Shown piece by piece: positions 21,929-33,590 of a stretch of DNA of 64,000 bases. Position 1 is the stretch's first letter. Each line of letters begins with the position of its first letter. The position numbers and the translations under genes are program-made. Origin of the DNA: Catonia carolina (taxonomy: Eukaryota > Arthropoda > Insecta > Hemiptera > Achilidae); NCBI GenBank assembly GCA_035578175.1, contig JAQMRL010000004.1, positions 38,370,901 through 38,434,900 of the forward strand. Reading direction: 5' to 3'. The notes below the pieces were generated by a model, which ran no database searches, had not been told where the DNA came from, and was given only the letters and a program-made list of their open reading frames with translations.

Positions 21929-22326
21929 GTTGTTTAGGTCATCCGCCGAAAGGCTGGTTTGAACCTGTAGAGGTTTTACTACGTAAAACGAGGAGAGAGG
22001 AGGTGGTTTACCATTGTCCTTCTCACTGAGTGGAAAAGTACGCTTATCAGCATGCCGGGCCCTCTGAAAAGCACATATTTTCCACTCTGCAAATGACACC
22101 TTCACTTCATTTACCACAGAGTCTGGCTGTATAATGAAATTCATTACTTTCAAAGGATATAACTCTGATTAGTGTCTTTTACACCTTTATCTCTTTTGTT
22201 CTTTAATGATTCAGTCATTTAATTGGCTGTCCATGTGATAAGAAACAGAACTATTTATTTTAGCCCTGCAACGAATAGATTGAGTGTAAATAATTTGACA
22301 CTCCACCAGTCTGTTATGGGCAAAAG
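21929..22326 (-). repeat. SINE family A, copy A9 (full length)
   Basis: Complete minus-strand copy, from TTGTTTAGGTCATCCGCCG to the complement of GCCCATAACAGAC. It is flanked by the perfect 8 bp duplication TACCTAAT (21921-21928 and 22327-22334). Confidence 0.92.
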
Positions 22327-22625
22327 TACCTAATACTGACCTAATTTATATTATATTAAATCGTGTCCTGGTCCAACATAAAAGTTGCACACATAACCTC
22401 AAATTTAACAGCAAAGCCACAGTGAATGAAGAGCTATTACAAAATGAAGAGGTTATGAAGTCACCCAAAATACACAACAACGTGCAGCACATTTCAAACC
22501 TTCTATCTGTTCTGAAAACAGCGTTTTACCTCTAATAGACTAGTTAAAGCGGGACATCAAAAAATAAGATTTGGTGTCATCTAACCCCTGCTGTCAGAAA
22601 GTCACCCCGTTTGACGGTGTTGCTT

Positions 22626-22862
22626 TTGTAATTTCCTAAAGAGCTGTAATAATGAAAATTAATACAGTCCTAAGTGATACCGAGAAAACGTTAAGCGTGA
22701 AGTGAAACCGGGAACCACAATAATCCAGTTTATGTAATTCACCCCTCTGAGATTAACAGCAAGTCCGATGCGCAGCTCGGGCACAATCCAGTGATCATAG
22801 TAAAAATGTAAAAGTATTGTCATCATGAAAACATTAAATAACCAATTTTGATTGGTTCATGA
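22626..22862 (+). repeat. Repeat family F, copy F1
   Basis: CTTTTGTAATTTCCTAAAGA through CCGATGCGCAGCTCGGGC to AACCAATTTTGATTGG. Reverse-complement similarity to 36838-37066 defines the family. It has no coding potential. Confidence 0.7.
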
Positions 22863-23552
22863 GCTCCACAAGCCAAAAAAGTAGGTTTTAGTAGGATTTC
22901 CATCACTGATGTGTACACGCACACACAAATTTTTTATTAAGACTTGCGTAGAAACTGTAACGCTGATTATTATGCAAATGAAACTTGAATTTTCGGCTTT
23001 ACCACGGTAGTGGTTGTAATATAATATTACAAATTATTTTATTATAATAACTAAATTTAATTGTAATTGAGAATATTTTTTCATATAGTTACAATTAAAC
23101 GAAACAAGAAACACGTAACTATAGTAGAATCTAAAACTGCGTCAGTAATATGAATTCAGTAAACAAGTTGATATTCGTCAGTTATTCGTTTCAATGTTAA
23201 CAAAATATATTTATTGTATTTTTCTATTGCCTAAAAATAAAATGAACACGTGACGAGTTTCTGACGTAATAAATACAAAAAAAAATAATTTAACTTGGTA
23301 AATGAACTGATCCATTCAACGTTTTAAAAAATTTAAAAGGTTTAATTAAGTAACTTTAGAATATTTTTTTAAACTTGGTAAAAAAATTCGATTCAATTTT
23401 TTTCAAAACTAATTTGATTTTGTTGGGAAAGCTTTGATTCGTCAACGAATTTTTGTACTTCCGTTTGATAATACGTTCCTCTTTTCCTTTTGAAATTAAA
23501 TATTTTTCATTTTATAAGTAACTTCTTTGAATTTGTAATTTTTTAATATTCG
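22863..23552. other. Unassigned AT-rich sequence
   Basis: No gene or repeat recognised. Confidence 0.3.
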
Positions 23553-24000
23553 AGGTTCATTCGGAAAGTAAAAAACGTTTTCTTTATTTCGAAATTTTTT
23601 GATTACAGCCAAACAGAACTTTTTTACAACATACCTGATACTTAAACTATTTTTCTACGTAATCACCATACAAATACACAATTCAACAATTTTGCTTAGC
23701 ACTGCACAGTACTCAGTTGCCACCAAGTTATTTAACCACTCGCTTTCGTCAAAATTCGAAGGACCCATCTTGCACACACTTTTTTAACCCAAATCACCAA
23801 ATTTCGTGAAATTTTAGGAAAGAACGAACTTAATAAATCTATCGTGAAAAGCCTGTCCGGTTGAATTTGTCCCTCTATCTTCGATTTGAGCTCGTTAGTC
23901 ACAGCGGAAGGTCAGCCCGAGCGCTTTTCGTCATGAAATTCATCCGTCCACCATTAAACTTGATGTACTATTTTCAACTAAAGTTTCTTTCATCACATTA
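23553..24000 (-). pseudogene. mariner transposase remnant, core deleted
   Basis: The left end CGAGGTTCATTCGGAAAGTA (23553) resembles a mariner terminal repeat. Minus-strand conceptual translation gives an N-terminal block DEFHDEKRSG...PSAVTNEL (about 23945-23900), then RLFTIDLLSSFFPKISRN and VKKVCARWVLRILTK (about 23785). It then jumps to C-terminal-like WLNNLVATEYCAVLSKIVEL (about 23730). Catalytic motifs are absent, and the right terminal repeat is not clear. Confidence 0.7.
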
Positions 24001-24119
24001 CCATAAAGCTATTTATAAAAATAATAATAAAGCGTAATAATATAAAGTGTATTACTTGGCGGGATCGTTAATTTTGTCAAAAATTTTAAAGTCTACTAAT
24101 AATCACACTAACCAAAAAG

Positions 24120-24690
24120 ATGGAAGAATATACTATAAAGGTATCAATAAATAAGACAAAAGTCATGAAATTTTTTGGAAAGACGCTAGTAAGATCCAAA
24201 ATATTCTTTAATGGTCACATAGTAATAGAGCAAGTAAGCTACTATAAATACCTTGGAACTGATGTCTCAAGTGAAGATGACTATGATGTGAAAAATAAAC
24301 TATATAAATGTAATCAATTCATATGACATTGAGGCAAAAGGCAAGTCCCGAAACAAGGTTAAAATTTCAAAAAACGGAGGCAGTTCCAGCCTGACATACG
24401 ACAGTGAAGCTTGGGTGATGAGGAAAAGGGAGGAAAGAAACATCCAAACTGTAGAAATGAAATTCTTAAAGGTCTGTCAAGAGTTTTACAAGACTAGACA
24501 GGATCAGGAATGAAGATATAAGGTTAAGAATTGGGAATTTTTCCACTCAACGAAAAAATAAAATTGTATGGTGCCCAATGGGTCGATCATTTAAATGGTA
24601 TGCTAGAGAGGCGCTTGCCTAGTGTAGCGAGAAGATACAAACCAGTGGGAAGTAGAGATATTGGCAAGCCGAAGAAAAGATAACACCTTA
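24120..24690 (+). pseudogene. LINE RT C-terminal region, degenerate (lineage K)
   Basis: KVSINKTKVMKFFGKT then VSYYKYLGTDVSSEDDYDVK are typical RT 'KT' and 'YLG' blocks. They are followed by SEAWVMRKREERNIQTVEMK and 'LPSVARRYKPVGSRDIG-PKK' across frameshifts. The 3' region matches 60890-61200. It abuts an RT fragment of opposite strand at 24690. Confidence 0.75.
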
Positions 24691-24965
24691 TCTCATGCAA
24701 GTTGTCCCACTCCTCACTGATAATGGTACCCAAATACAAAGAATGCAGGACTCGCGCTATCCAAGACTGATTAATATACACAAAAATGTACCCCACGGAT
24801 TTTTTTCTGCTGATGATCATGAATTTTATCTTACTGGTGTTGATGTCCAGGCCATAATGCGTATTTATTTCAATTCTTTTATTCATCAGCTCTGAAGTTC
24901 CTCGAATACATCAGCGAACACGTTTGCATCATCTGCATATCCCAAATATGAGTGATTTAGTTAGC
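24691..24965 (-). pseudogene. LINE RT fragment with a YADD motif
   Basis: On the minus strand: LGYADDANVFADVFEELQS (the YADD catalytic motif, about 24945), then HYGLDINTSKIKFMIISRKK and YLGTIISEEWDNLHEIRC. A stop interrupts it near 24890. Orientation is opposite to the neighbouring fragment, so these are two insertions or an inverted rearrangement. Confidence 0.75.
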
Positions 24966-26699
24966 GATAAAATTTCGCTTTTATGTACATACTAGCAACT
25001 CTTGATGCTCTTCACAGTAAACTACTGTCTGTCTGTGACTTGATGGCCCCTCGCAGAGGGGAGCAATATGCGGATTGTAAAACCATTTCAGAAAACATAT
25101 CTAATTTTTTTTTAGGTCACTGAAACTTTTCGGAAATGACGTATTTTTATAAAACAAAGTATTTCGCATGTTTTTTGTTCTATAAAATTATTTCGAAAAA
25201 CACACGCCTAATGAGATAATGTATAATTTAGTAAAAGTTTTGTTTTTGAAGAAAAACCCGTATTTTTTCAAATACATCGTCATTGTTCAACAACTATTCC
25301 ACGGATTAACGTAAAATTTGGCAGGCTTGTTCTGTAATAATTATGAATTAGTAGATCTAAAGTGTTTAACTTTTCTTATAAGCTTACACGGTGAAGCTGT
25401 CACACAACTGTACAACTAAAACCAGTCAGCAGTACTGGAAACAAGAATTTTGTTGGCATCAGTATGAATTACCTGTGGAGCGGAAGAAATACGACCTGAA
25501 TATAATAGTGAATTTTCTGTATCAGAAAAAGCAGGTAAATTGGTTCATAAAAACATGGAATGATCTCTTAGATTTTTTGAAGATTTACAAAATTTTCTTT
25601 GCACATATTGTGACAATATTAAAATTAAAGAGTAAATTAGTGAGTCAAATTGTAGGATCCTACCTGACTGCATAATACAATAGGCCTATATTGTACACAA
25701 AAATGGTATAATACTGATATACAAAGAACTAAGCTTCTCAAATGAACTTACCCAAACAAATAAAATAAAACGTGACTTCATTTTACAAAATTAAAAGAAA
25801 TACTTTTCATAATTTTAAAATTACGCAATAATAAATATTATTTTTTTATTTTTTTGGGAATAATTTTACAATAAGCCTATGTTACTCAGAAAGCTCTAGC
25901 TTCCTTGACAGTAATTGAAAATCGGTTGGGTAGTTTCTGAGATTATTTCGTACAAACAAAGAAACGTTACTTTTTTATTAACTTACATTAATTTTTGTAT
26001 ATATACGGATATGACAATAAACATAAATTTATCGTAGTAAGAAATGAACTACATACCTTACTATTTAAAGAACTTTAGTTTTAGTTTAAGGAATACTACT
26101 TAGTTTGACTGTTTCATCTGTACGATAGTTTATTTTCTTTCGTTGGTAGCAATGTTTTTTCTCGTATATAAAAATATATTTTATCTGTCCATAGAGAAGG
26201 TGAAACGATGGATGGATAAACTGAAATGAAATTTAAAAAAGTTTAGCGAAGCTATTTTTGTAGAACTATATATTACATTTATGAAGTTGGAAAACTTTCA
26301 CACAGAATTTTTTATGTGAAAAGTGTGTTTGTGTCCTCTCTTATTTTCTTTTCAAAATATCCTTTTTTGATTTCGATTGTATGACACGTAATCTGTCTGG
26401 GTGGGTGTGTACCATTCATTTTCAGCTCGTCATTTTTTATTCTGAAACTTCATCTCGCATTTAAATAAGTCCGTTTTACTCCTTCGTGTTATTTACATAA
26501 TTATATATAAATCATTTATGGAAATTTTACTTTAGTAATTTACGCCTTTTTATTTTTCACTTCTCCTCATTCTCCCACCCTACTTTTTTATTTATCTCTT
26601 GAAATTCATTATGTGTTATACTACAATGTTGTTTCTAGGACTAATGATGTACGAAATTTATTTAATATAAAGAAAATTACTAGATGAGAATAATAACAG
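24966..26699. other. Unassigned AT-rich sequence
   Basis: About 1.7 kb with no recognised gene. A 94-codon frame at 25391-25675 has no domain or repeat support and no start context I would trust. TAGGCCTA occurs at 25681-25688. Confidence 0.3.
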
Positions 26700-27080
26700 A
26701 ACAAATAATATTATATGGGACTGAACTGATTGAAAATTAATTTCGAAGGTACGAAGGCATGGGTATCCTAGTAAGAAACAAATATTGAGCTTTGCCGAGG
26801 ACCATAATTGCACAAGATCAAAATAATCCAGTTTCTTGTTAAAAAAATTAGGGGAAGAATATTTTATAAACGGATTAGCAGTAGACTTCAACTAGTCTGA
26901 AAATTAGACAAAAAAATATGAAAGTGTGAAGGATTTAAAAGTAACTAAAAACCAGGAAATGAATGAAACGGACTAATTTATGTAGTAAATACCTAAAATT
27001 TGTACTACTATAGTCAAAAGGACAGTAAAAGATAAACTCAAACAAAATTACGATAATAACAGAACAAAATCAAACATTTC
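26700..27080 (+). pseudogene. Possible LINE endonuclease-domain fragment
   Basis: A plus-strand frame reads MGYPSKKQILSFAEDHNC near 26760. This resembles the 'G.G.RN..G..LL.FA..HN' block of AP-type LINE endonucleases. A weak continuation around 26850-26960 looks like the 'KNEIDYILT' linker. No intact frame exists. Confidence 0.4.
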
Positions 27081-28052
27081 TAGTCATGTAATTAAACTAT
27101 AGGCAATATTACAGGTGAGATTTATTTCTTATAAGGTTTATGAAGAAAACATTTCTCGGAATAACCACAGCTTACAAAATATATCTAGAAACTGCACGGT
27201 AGTGAGATGTACGAGTAGTGTCTCACTATTGAGGTTGGCAGCCCTGTCAAATTTTCGCTTCCCTTCCTCTCAGCCCATTTATACGCAAAAGGCAATCTCT
27301 TGACAAAAGTATCTATAGCGGGAACACTCTACTACGTCTACGAAAGGCGGCGCACTATCAGTCCGGTTAATTTTGGGCCCCCTCGTATTGAATTACGTTT
27401 TTATAGTGTGATTTTTTTTGCATGTAGTTTATAGTATTTTTCATTTAAGCTATGAGTATTTTCACATCTTGATAAATACATTTGTTTAAAATATACTATG
27501 GTGCGTTCAGTAAAGTTTTAAAGTGTTTTTGATTGTAATCTTTAAATAATTCCAGTACTGGATTTACTTACTAATCCCTACAACTGTTTGCCGTATGTTA
27601 GTATATTTAAATCGTCTAGTTACAAAACCAGATTCATCTAAAACTTTTAAATTTTATATTTTTGCATTTTCTAACAGCTTACATCCTTTCGAATGCACTG
27701 TAAAATGCATATGTTTCAAAACCATCTAAATCCTTAATAAAAACATGCATAAAGTTGCTGGTTACTTTCAAAAGCAGGTACGTCCATTCTCTAGTATTGA
27801 CCTCGAAAAACATTATGTTAATGTCACACGGCTCGAACTTTAGTTTGAGGTTAAATTGTAATTTTACGAGTACGTAGATGCAAGCTGTATTTTAGGGGAC
27901 GGTTTTCTTTATTTGTATAATTAGTGTTGTTGTTTTTCTTAGACAAATATTAAAATTAGTGATTTATTTTAATAATATTACGAAATGGGGTGTTATCCTG
28001 AAGAATGTAGTAAGTAATAAATCCCGGAAAAAATTATGAATTTTTTTTTCAT
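27081..28052. other. Unassigned sequence with a GC-richer patch
   Basis: At 27190-27390 the sequence is GC-richer (ACGGTAGTGAGATGTACG ... GGCGGCGCACTATCAG) and may be part of a DNA element. The rest is AT-rich, with nothing recognised. Confidence 0.3.
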
Positions 28053-28063
28053 AATTTATTAAC

Positions 28064-28352
28064 CTGCACCTAACAGACAGCTGGAGTGGAAGAGGAAGAG
28101 GAGTAAAAGACACTAATCAGAGTTATCTTCTCTGAAAGTAATGAATTTCATTATACAGCCAGACCCTGTGGTGAATGAAGTGAAGGTGTTATTTGCAGTG
28201 TGGAAAATATGTGCTTTTGAGAGGACCCGGGATGCTTATAAGCGTACTTTTCCACTCAGTGAGGAAGGAATGGTAAACCACCTCACTCCTTGTTTTACTC
28301 AGTAAAACCTCTACAGAATCAAACTAGCCTTTCGGCTGATGACCTAAACAAC
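28064..28352 (+). repeat. SINE family A, copy A10 (internally deleted)
   Basis: Starts CTGCACCTAACAGACAGCTG and ends CTGATGACCTAAACAAC, flanked by the perfect 11 bp duplication AATTTATTAAC (28053-28063 and 28353-28363). A segment of about 100 bp from the 5' half is missing. Because both ends and the duplication are intact, the deletion either predates insertion or is internal. Confidence 0.92.
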
Positions 28353-28363
28353 AATTTATTAAC

Positions 28364-29402
28364 ATTATCGCACCTATTTTTTGTAGATTTTATTCCTAAA
28401 ACACCAAAATTTGTGATTAATTATATTAAAAATTAAATAATCATACGCGTTATATATTTTGGTTTATAAGTTTATTTCAAAACCAGATAGATCCGAATTC
28501 CGTTTCAAAACCAGATACATCCACATATAGTATGTGAAATTTCTCTTAAGGTCATTAGAAAACTAAAAGTCAGTATGTAAAATCCTCTACCCTGACGCTC
28601 TTTCTCGAGTAAGTCACAATGTTGTATCATTTCTTGTTTTTGAGAGAAACGTTTTTCAGGTCTCCTGAAAATTTACATTTTTGGATGTATTTGCTATTGT
28701 AACTAGATGATTAATTTGAAAAATTATGCTGCATGTTAAAAAATGCTAACAATTGAACTTACAGTTTGCACGGTTACACAGAGTAAACAAATTTTTTTAT
28801 GTCATAGCTATCAATTAAACTACGATCGCATATTAATCCGTCTATTTGACGTAACGTTAAAAAACTGTTATTTCAATATCAACTACAAGATAATTGGTTC
28901 AAAAAGCTTATTAAAATTTTTTTATACTCATTGAACACAATCTGCCTTATGAACAAAAAGGAGTAGATCTTTAACTCCACTTTTTTGAATTTAATCAAAT
29001 GAATAACAAAAGAAATTTGCGGTTGTAATCATGCACGGATGAAATTTTTTAACGGTTTTTGTAAGAAAAAATCCAGGTTATGGTTAGGAGCAAATCTTTA
29101 AAAATTTAACACTCATTCAAAACATGTCACAAGGTATTGTAAAACCTAACTCTAGGTTCGTTCCAGATCTGGGTGTAATAAATAACAAACTTTCTTTAAA
29201 CTTGACAATTATTTATCGACACCATTAATAATTTTATTGTTATCATGTTATTGTTAAATTGATATCATTATTACTTAAGTATTTGGCTTTATTGTAACGT
29301 TTATGCACTTTTTATAATGATGGGGTATAATTTAATTGTATATATAAGTATTTATTTATTTTATTAAATATTATTTTTCCTTTGTTTGCATACACTACTA
29401 CA
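28364..29402. other. Unassigned AT-rich sequence
   Basis: No gene. The phrase TTTCAAAACCAGATA(G/C)ATCC occurs twice close together (about 28473 and 28502), with looser matches near 27620 and 27713. Confidence 0.3.
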
Positions 29403-29640
29403 TAACATATAATGAACAGTCATATAAATAACAATCACCTCAGAGTATTACATACTATTCAAGATCTTTCGCCTCTCTCTGAGACATCTTCAGGAATATA
29501 CTACACTTTTGTGTTTAGTGTAGTACGTTCCTGAAGGTGTCTCCGAGAGAGACGAAAGCTCTTGAATAGTATTCAATACTCTGAGGTGAGTGTTATATAT
29601 AATTTTTTTTTTTTTTTTTGGCTGTTCATTATATATTATA
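29403..29640. repeat. Long near-perfect inverted repeat (hairpin)
   Basis: Two arms of about 100 bp fold back on each other around a loop of about 11 bp (TTTTGTGTTTA, near 29507-29517). Left arm blocks CACCTCAGAGTATT, ACTATTCAAGA, TCTTCAGGAA and ACTACAC are matched in reverse complement by the right arm. The outer arms share ATATAATGAACAG. A T-run of about 18 bp in the right arm is unmatched. It could be a foldback MITE or a small-RNA precursor; no protein is encoded. Confidence 0.85.
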
Positions 29641-30569
29641 TATATGTAAGTATATTTGCGGATTTATGTATGCATGGAATATTGTTTTAGTTTAATTTTA
29701 TTATTGCTCATTAAAACCCACTAGCCTGATTAAAACCTATGAAAAATAACAGAAAAATTCATTAGAGTTTAACCCATTTGCCTATAATGGTAAAATTTTC
29801 ATTTAATTTTAAACTCTTGATTTTCATTGTTTTTTATTTTGGAAACTGTATTTGTTCGTGCGCACTTAACCATTATGCATTTTTTGCAGACTCACTGCAG
29901 GGGCTTAAGTTTTTTTTACTTCTGCTTGCAGAGCCATTAAAAATTTATTCTATTTTTCTTTGTATTAATTAATTATCAATTGTTAAATAGTAATCAATTT
30001 TTAGTTTTGTATTAAATATTGGTATATGTAGGCTACTATTAAATATGGCAATAAATTTATTTAAAATAATATACTTACACTACTAACAAATACAATTAAA
30101 TTACTTTTATTAAATTCATTACCAAAACATAAGCTTAACTAAACTTGAATATAATTAAGACACTGTCACTCAAAAAATCAAAACAATTGATTTAAATGTT
30201 AACAACGATTTTTTCTACCCGTACACACGCATTGTTAACTTAATTCAGAACCGGTCCCAAAACGACACTATTTTTCGAATGGCCCGATAATACTTTCCAT
30301 TCACAATTCAGTTACTGATTAAATTACTACAAAGGCGATAACTATTTTTATACCTGCGATCTGATGGTTTCTTCAAATAATCCAGAACATTGTAGAAGGA
30401 ATAAAAATAAAAATAAACGTTTCTACTAATTTAGATTTACGAAATTCCTATTCAAACTTTCCATTCATCGCAATTCATTATCCTTCTTCAATATTTATTA
30501 AAATTTAATTTTTTTAAATTAATATTTACAATTTACTTCTTTAACCATTTCTAGAGTATCGCTAAAAAC
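29641..30569. other. Unassigned AT-rich sequence
   Basis: No gene or repeat recognised. Short frames here are low-complexity Phe/Leu/Ile runs. Confidence 0.3.
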
Positions 30570-31310
30570 CACTATAATATCAATAAACTAAAAAACTGGC
30601 ATGTATCAAGATTAGTATACTTTGCTTACGCACAATCCATACTTAAATATGGAATCCTGGTTTGGGGAGGTTCTGTAAACTCACATTTTAATAAAGTTTT
30701 TATAGGGCAGAAAAATATAATAAAGGCTGCTTTGGGGAAACGAAGCCTGCACAGTTGTTTCAATATATCAAGATCTTAACAGTGAGGAAATTATTCATAA
30801 AAGAATTAATATTATACATAAATCGAAACAGGAATCTATTTGACATGAGGAACATAAATTACAATTTAAGACCATCAATACTGATATGGACGAATGGATT
30901 AAATTAAATGACAATATTATCGATATACTGTGTATTAACACCACTGTGTGAATCAAGTTTCTTTTTATGTTATATAATCATTGCAATTTTGTAATATTTT
31001 TTCCTTATATTTAACAATTGCTTTTCGAGTCGTATCATCCAGGGATGCTTCATATAAAAATTTTTATTTCCGCAACTCATGCCTGCGCACAGGTGGTTAA
31101 ACCTTTGCAGGCATATTTACGGTAATTTATGTAACGTAAGAGAAGAAGAAGGGGAGAAGATTTTAATTTTTGTTTTTTTTTCTCTCTTTTGTTTCTTTTC
31201 TTGCTATTATTACTCTTACTATTATTCCTTTCTTACTTATATTTTTACTCTGTATCATTATTTGTAAAATAATTATTGTAACTTTGTATGGGAAAATAAA
31301 GTTAAATTTA
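30570..31310 (+). pseudogene. Jockey-like LINE 3' end (5'-truncated)
   Basis: RLVYFAYAQSILKYGILVWG (about 30605) is the Jockey-type 'SILKYGI.VWG' block. GQKNIIKAALGKRSL and a 'KILTVRKLFIKELI' region follow, then about 400 bp of 3' untranslated sequence ending near GGGAAAATAAAG (about 31290). A frameshift lies near 30750. Confidence 0.75.
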
Positions 31311-31354
31311 AAATAATATATATCACTACACAATATATTTTTAACTTATAAAAA

Positions 31355-31440
31355 TGTCCAGACCCTAGCCGGGAATCGAACCCGGAACATCAGCGTTATA
31401 AGCTACCACCACTACGCTCGAAAAAGGCGGTCGAAAAATT
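31355..31440 (-). repeat. tRNA-like SINE head, family E
   Basis: On the minus strand the head carries GAGCGTAGTGGTGGTAGC (A-box region) and GTTCCGGGTTCGATTCCCGG (B box), then GGGTCTGG. Similar heads lie at 43405-43490 and 55620-55712. A true tRNA is unlikely, because the acceptor stem does not pair. Confidence 0.65.
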
Positions 31441-32019
31441 ATAAATAATTTCGGATTAGCAGAGTTGTTTAATAACAAAAATAAAGAATTCAAAATAAGA
31501 TTTCATAAAATTTAAGTTTTTCTAATAATTAGTAGACGACTATGAAGTACTTTCCTTATGTCATTCAACCAGTCAAACTTTTGAAATATTAAAAACTATA
31601 AATTGAAACGTACAGTACGACTTTACAAGTACGTAAGAAGTTGTAAAAAATGTAATTTAAATTGCTGTCTCACAACTTCTTCTGTTTATTCTTTTTTCTT
31701 TTATTATATCAAGGAACTTTCTGCGGGATAAAATCCCCCAACCTTCTTTTCTGAATCCTCTTCGTTTTCCCCAAACTTCCTTCCCCTTTATGTCATTCTC
31801 AGTATATGTCATCGACCTTTATAAGATTCTTTCTACCAGCGGTAGTAAGCGTATTACTCAAGAAATGAGAACGAAAGATAAGCTTGAAGCACTTTTTAAA
31901 GATTCACATTCCTGGCGGCCTTTTAGATAAGTTATATATTTTTTAAAGAAGAATTCCGATCTTAAAAAAACTTTATGAAATTTCTGTATTATATTTTCTT
32001 ATTAAATAATACTTATTAA
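31441..32019. other. Unassigned AT-rich sequence
   Basis: No gene or repeat recognised. Confidence 0.3.
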
Positions 32020-33590
32020 ATTTTTGTCATCAGGCTCTCGACTGGTTTGATTCAGTTCTCCAAGCTGCTCTATCTTGCGCAAGTAATTTCATATCTACAT
32101 ACCTGTAACACCCTACATCTTTTGTAATTTGGTTTATATATTCTAACCTTTGCCTCCCCCTACAATTCACTCCCTCAATATTACCCTCCATTATTGATAG
32201 AAGAATACCTGGATGTCTTAGGATATGCCCCACTAGCCTATCCTTTCATTTGGTAAGATGCTTCCATATACTTCTTTTTTCATTCACTCGCCTAAGAACC
32301 TCTAAATAACTTATTTTGTCCATCCACCTAATCTTTAACATTTTCCTATAACAACACATTTGAAAAGCTTCTATCCTCTTTCTTTCTACAGCCCTTATCA
32401 CTCACTTTTCACTCCCGTATAATGCTACACTCCAAACATAACGTTTTAAGAAATTTTTCCTAGTCTGTAAGTCATTGTTAGTAGTCAGTTAGCTGTTTTT
32501 CATTTCAAAGGCTTTTCTAGCTTGAGCAATTCTACTTGTGATATTACTTGTGCTTCTACCATCCTTTGTTATTTTATTCTCTAGATAGCAGAGTTCCCAA
32601 CTTCTTGTATGTTTTCGTTGCTTACTTTTAAATTTACCATCTCTTCTAAACCACTCTTGCTGCTATCCAACACTTTCGTTTTGTTCTTATTAATTTTCAT
32701 GATCTCCTTATATTGATAATATAATATGATAATCCTTTCTCATGATCTCATTCATTCCATTAAAGACATCCTCTAGTTCTTTCTTTGTCTCGGCTAATAC
32801 TATTATATCATTGGCAAATCTCAGCATTATTATTGTTTCTCCTTGAATTTTGATGCGTGCCTCAAAATTTTCTTTTACTTCATTTATAGTCTCTTCTATA
32901 TACAAGTTAAAAAGTAGTTGTTATAATGTACATCCTTGTCGTACATCTTTTCTTACAGCAGCCTCTTTTTCGTACCCTTCAATTCTCAAAACAGCCGTTT
33001 GATTCTTATACAGACCGTTGTTGTTTAGGTTAACAGCCGAAAGGCTGGTTTGAACCTCTAGAGGTTTTACTAAGTAAAAACGAGGAGTAAGGTGGTTTAA
33101 AATTGCCTTCCTCACTGAGTTGAAAGAGTATGCTTATCAGCATGCCAGGCCCTCCGAAAAGCACTCACTTTCCACCCTGCAAATGACACCTTCACTTCAT
33201 TCACCACAGGGTCTGGCTGTATAGTGAAAGTCATTACTCTCAGAGGAGATAACTCTGACTATTGTTTTTTACATCTCTACCACTTCTGTTCTTAAATAGT
33301 TCAGTCATATAAGTGGCTGACTATGTGATAAGAAACAGAAATTTTTTTTTAGCCCTGGACCAAACAGATAGAGTGCAATTAAAATAACACTCCACCTGCC
33401 CGTTTTGGGCATTATACACACCGTAGATAACTTTCCTTTCTTTGTATCTAATTACTAGCCTTTTCAAAGTTTTAAACATTTTACTCGAGTTCATTTTGTC
33501 AAATGCTTTCATTACATCTACAAATGCCATATAAGTAGTTTTATTTTTCTTTATCCTTTTCTCAATAATCAATCTCAGAGCCAATATTAT
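32020..33590 (-). pseudogene. LINE reverse transcriptase, degenerate, split by SINE A11 (lineage R)
   Basis: The longest LINE remnant. In minus-strand order: RT palm block KKNKTTYMAFVDVMKAFDKM (about 33540; catalytic D in FVD), then a SINE insertion. After that come EAAVRKDVRQGCTL (RQG block, about 32950), RFANDIIVLAETKKELEDVF (about 32820, normally YADD-like), EAFQMCCYRKMLK (about 32360) and GHILRHPGILLSIMEGNIEG...RGRQRLEYI (about 32200). The 'AND' in place of 'ADD' plus several frameshifts make it inactive. The 5' end is truncated. The 3' terminus (CCTGATGACAAAAA on the minus strand) equals that at 13535. Confidence 0.85.
33019..33411 (-). repeat. SINE family A, copy A11, inside a LINE
   Basis: Near full-length minus-strand copy with a 13 bp target duplication TTATACA(G/C)ACCGT (33006-33018 and 33412-33424; one mismatch). 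It splits the LINE RT, so it is younger than that LINE copy. Confidence 0.92.

Noticed and set aside
31366..31432. Functional tRNA gene
   Set aside because: It has B-box similarity but no pairing acceptor stem, and related heads recur as SINEs at 43405 and 55620.
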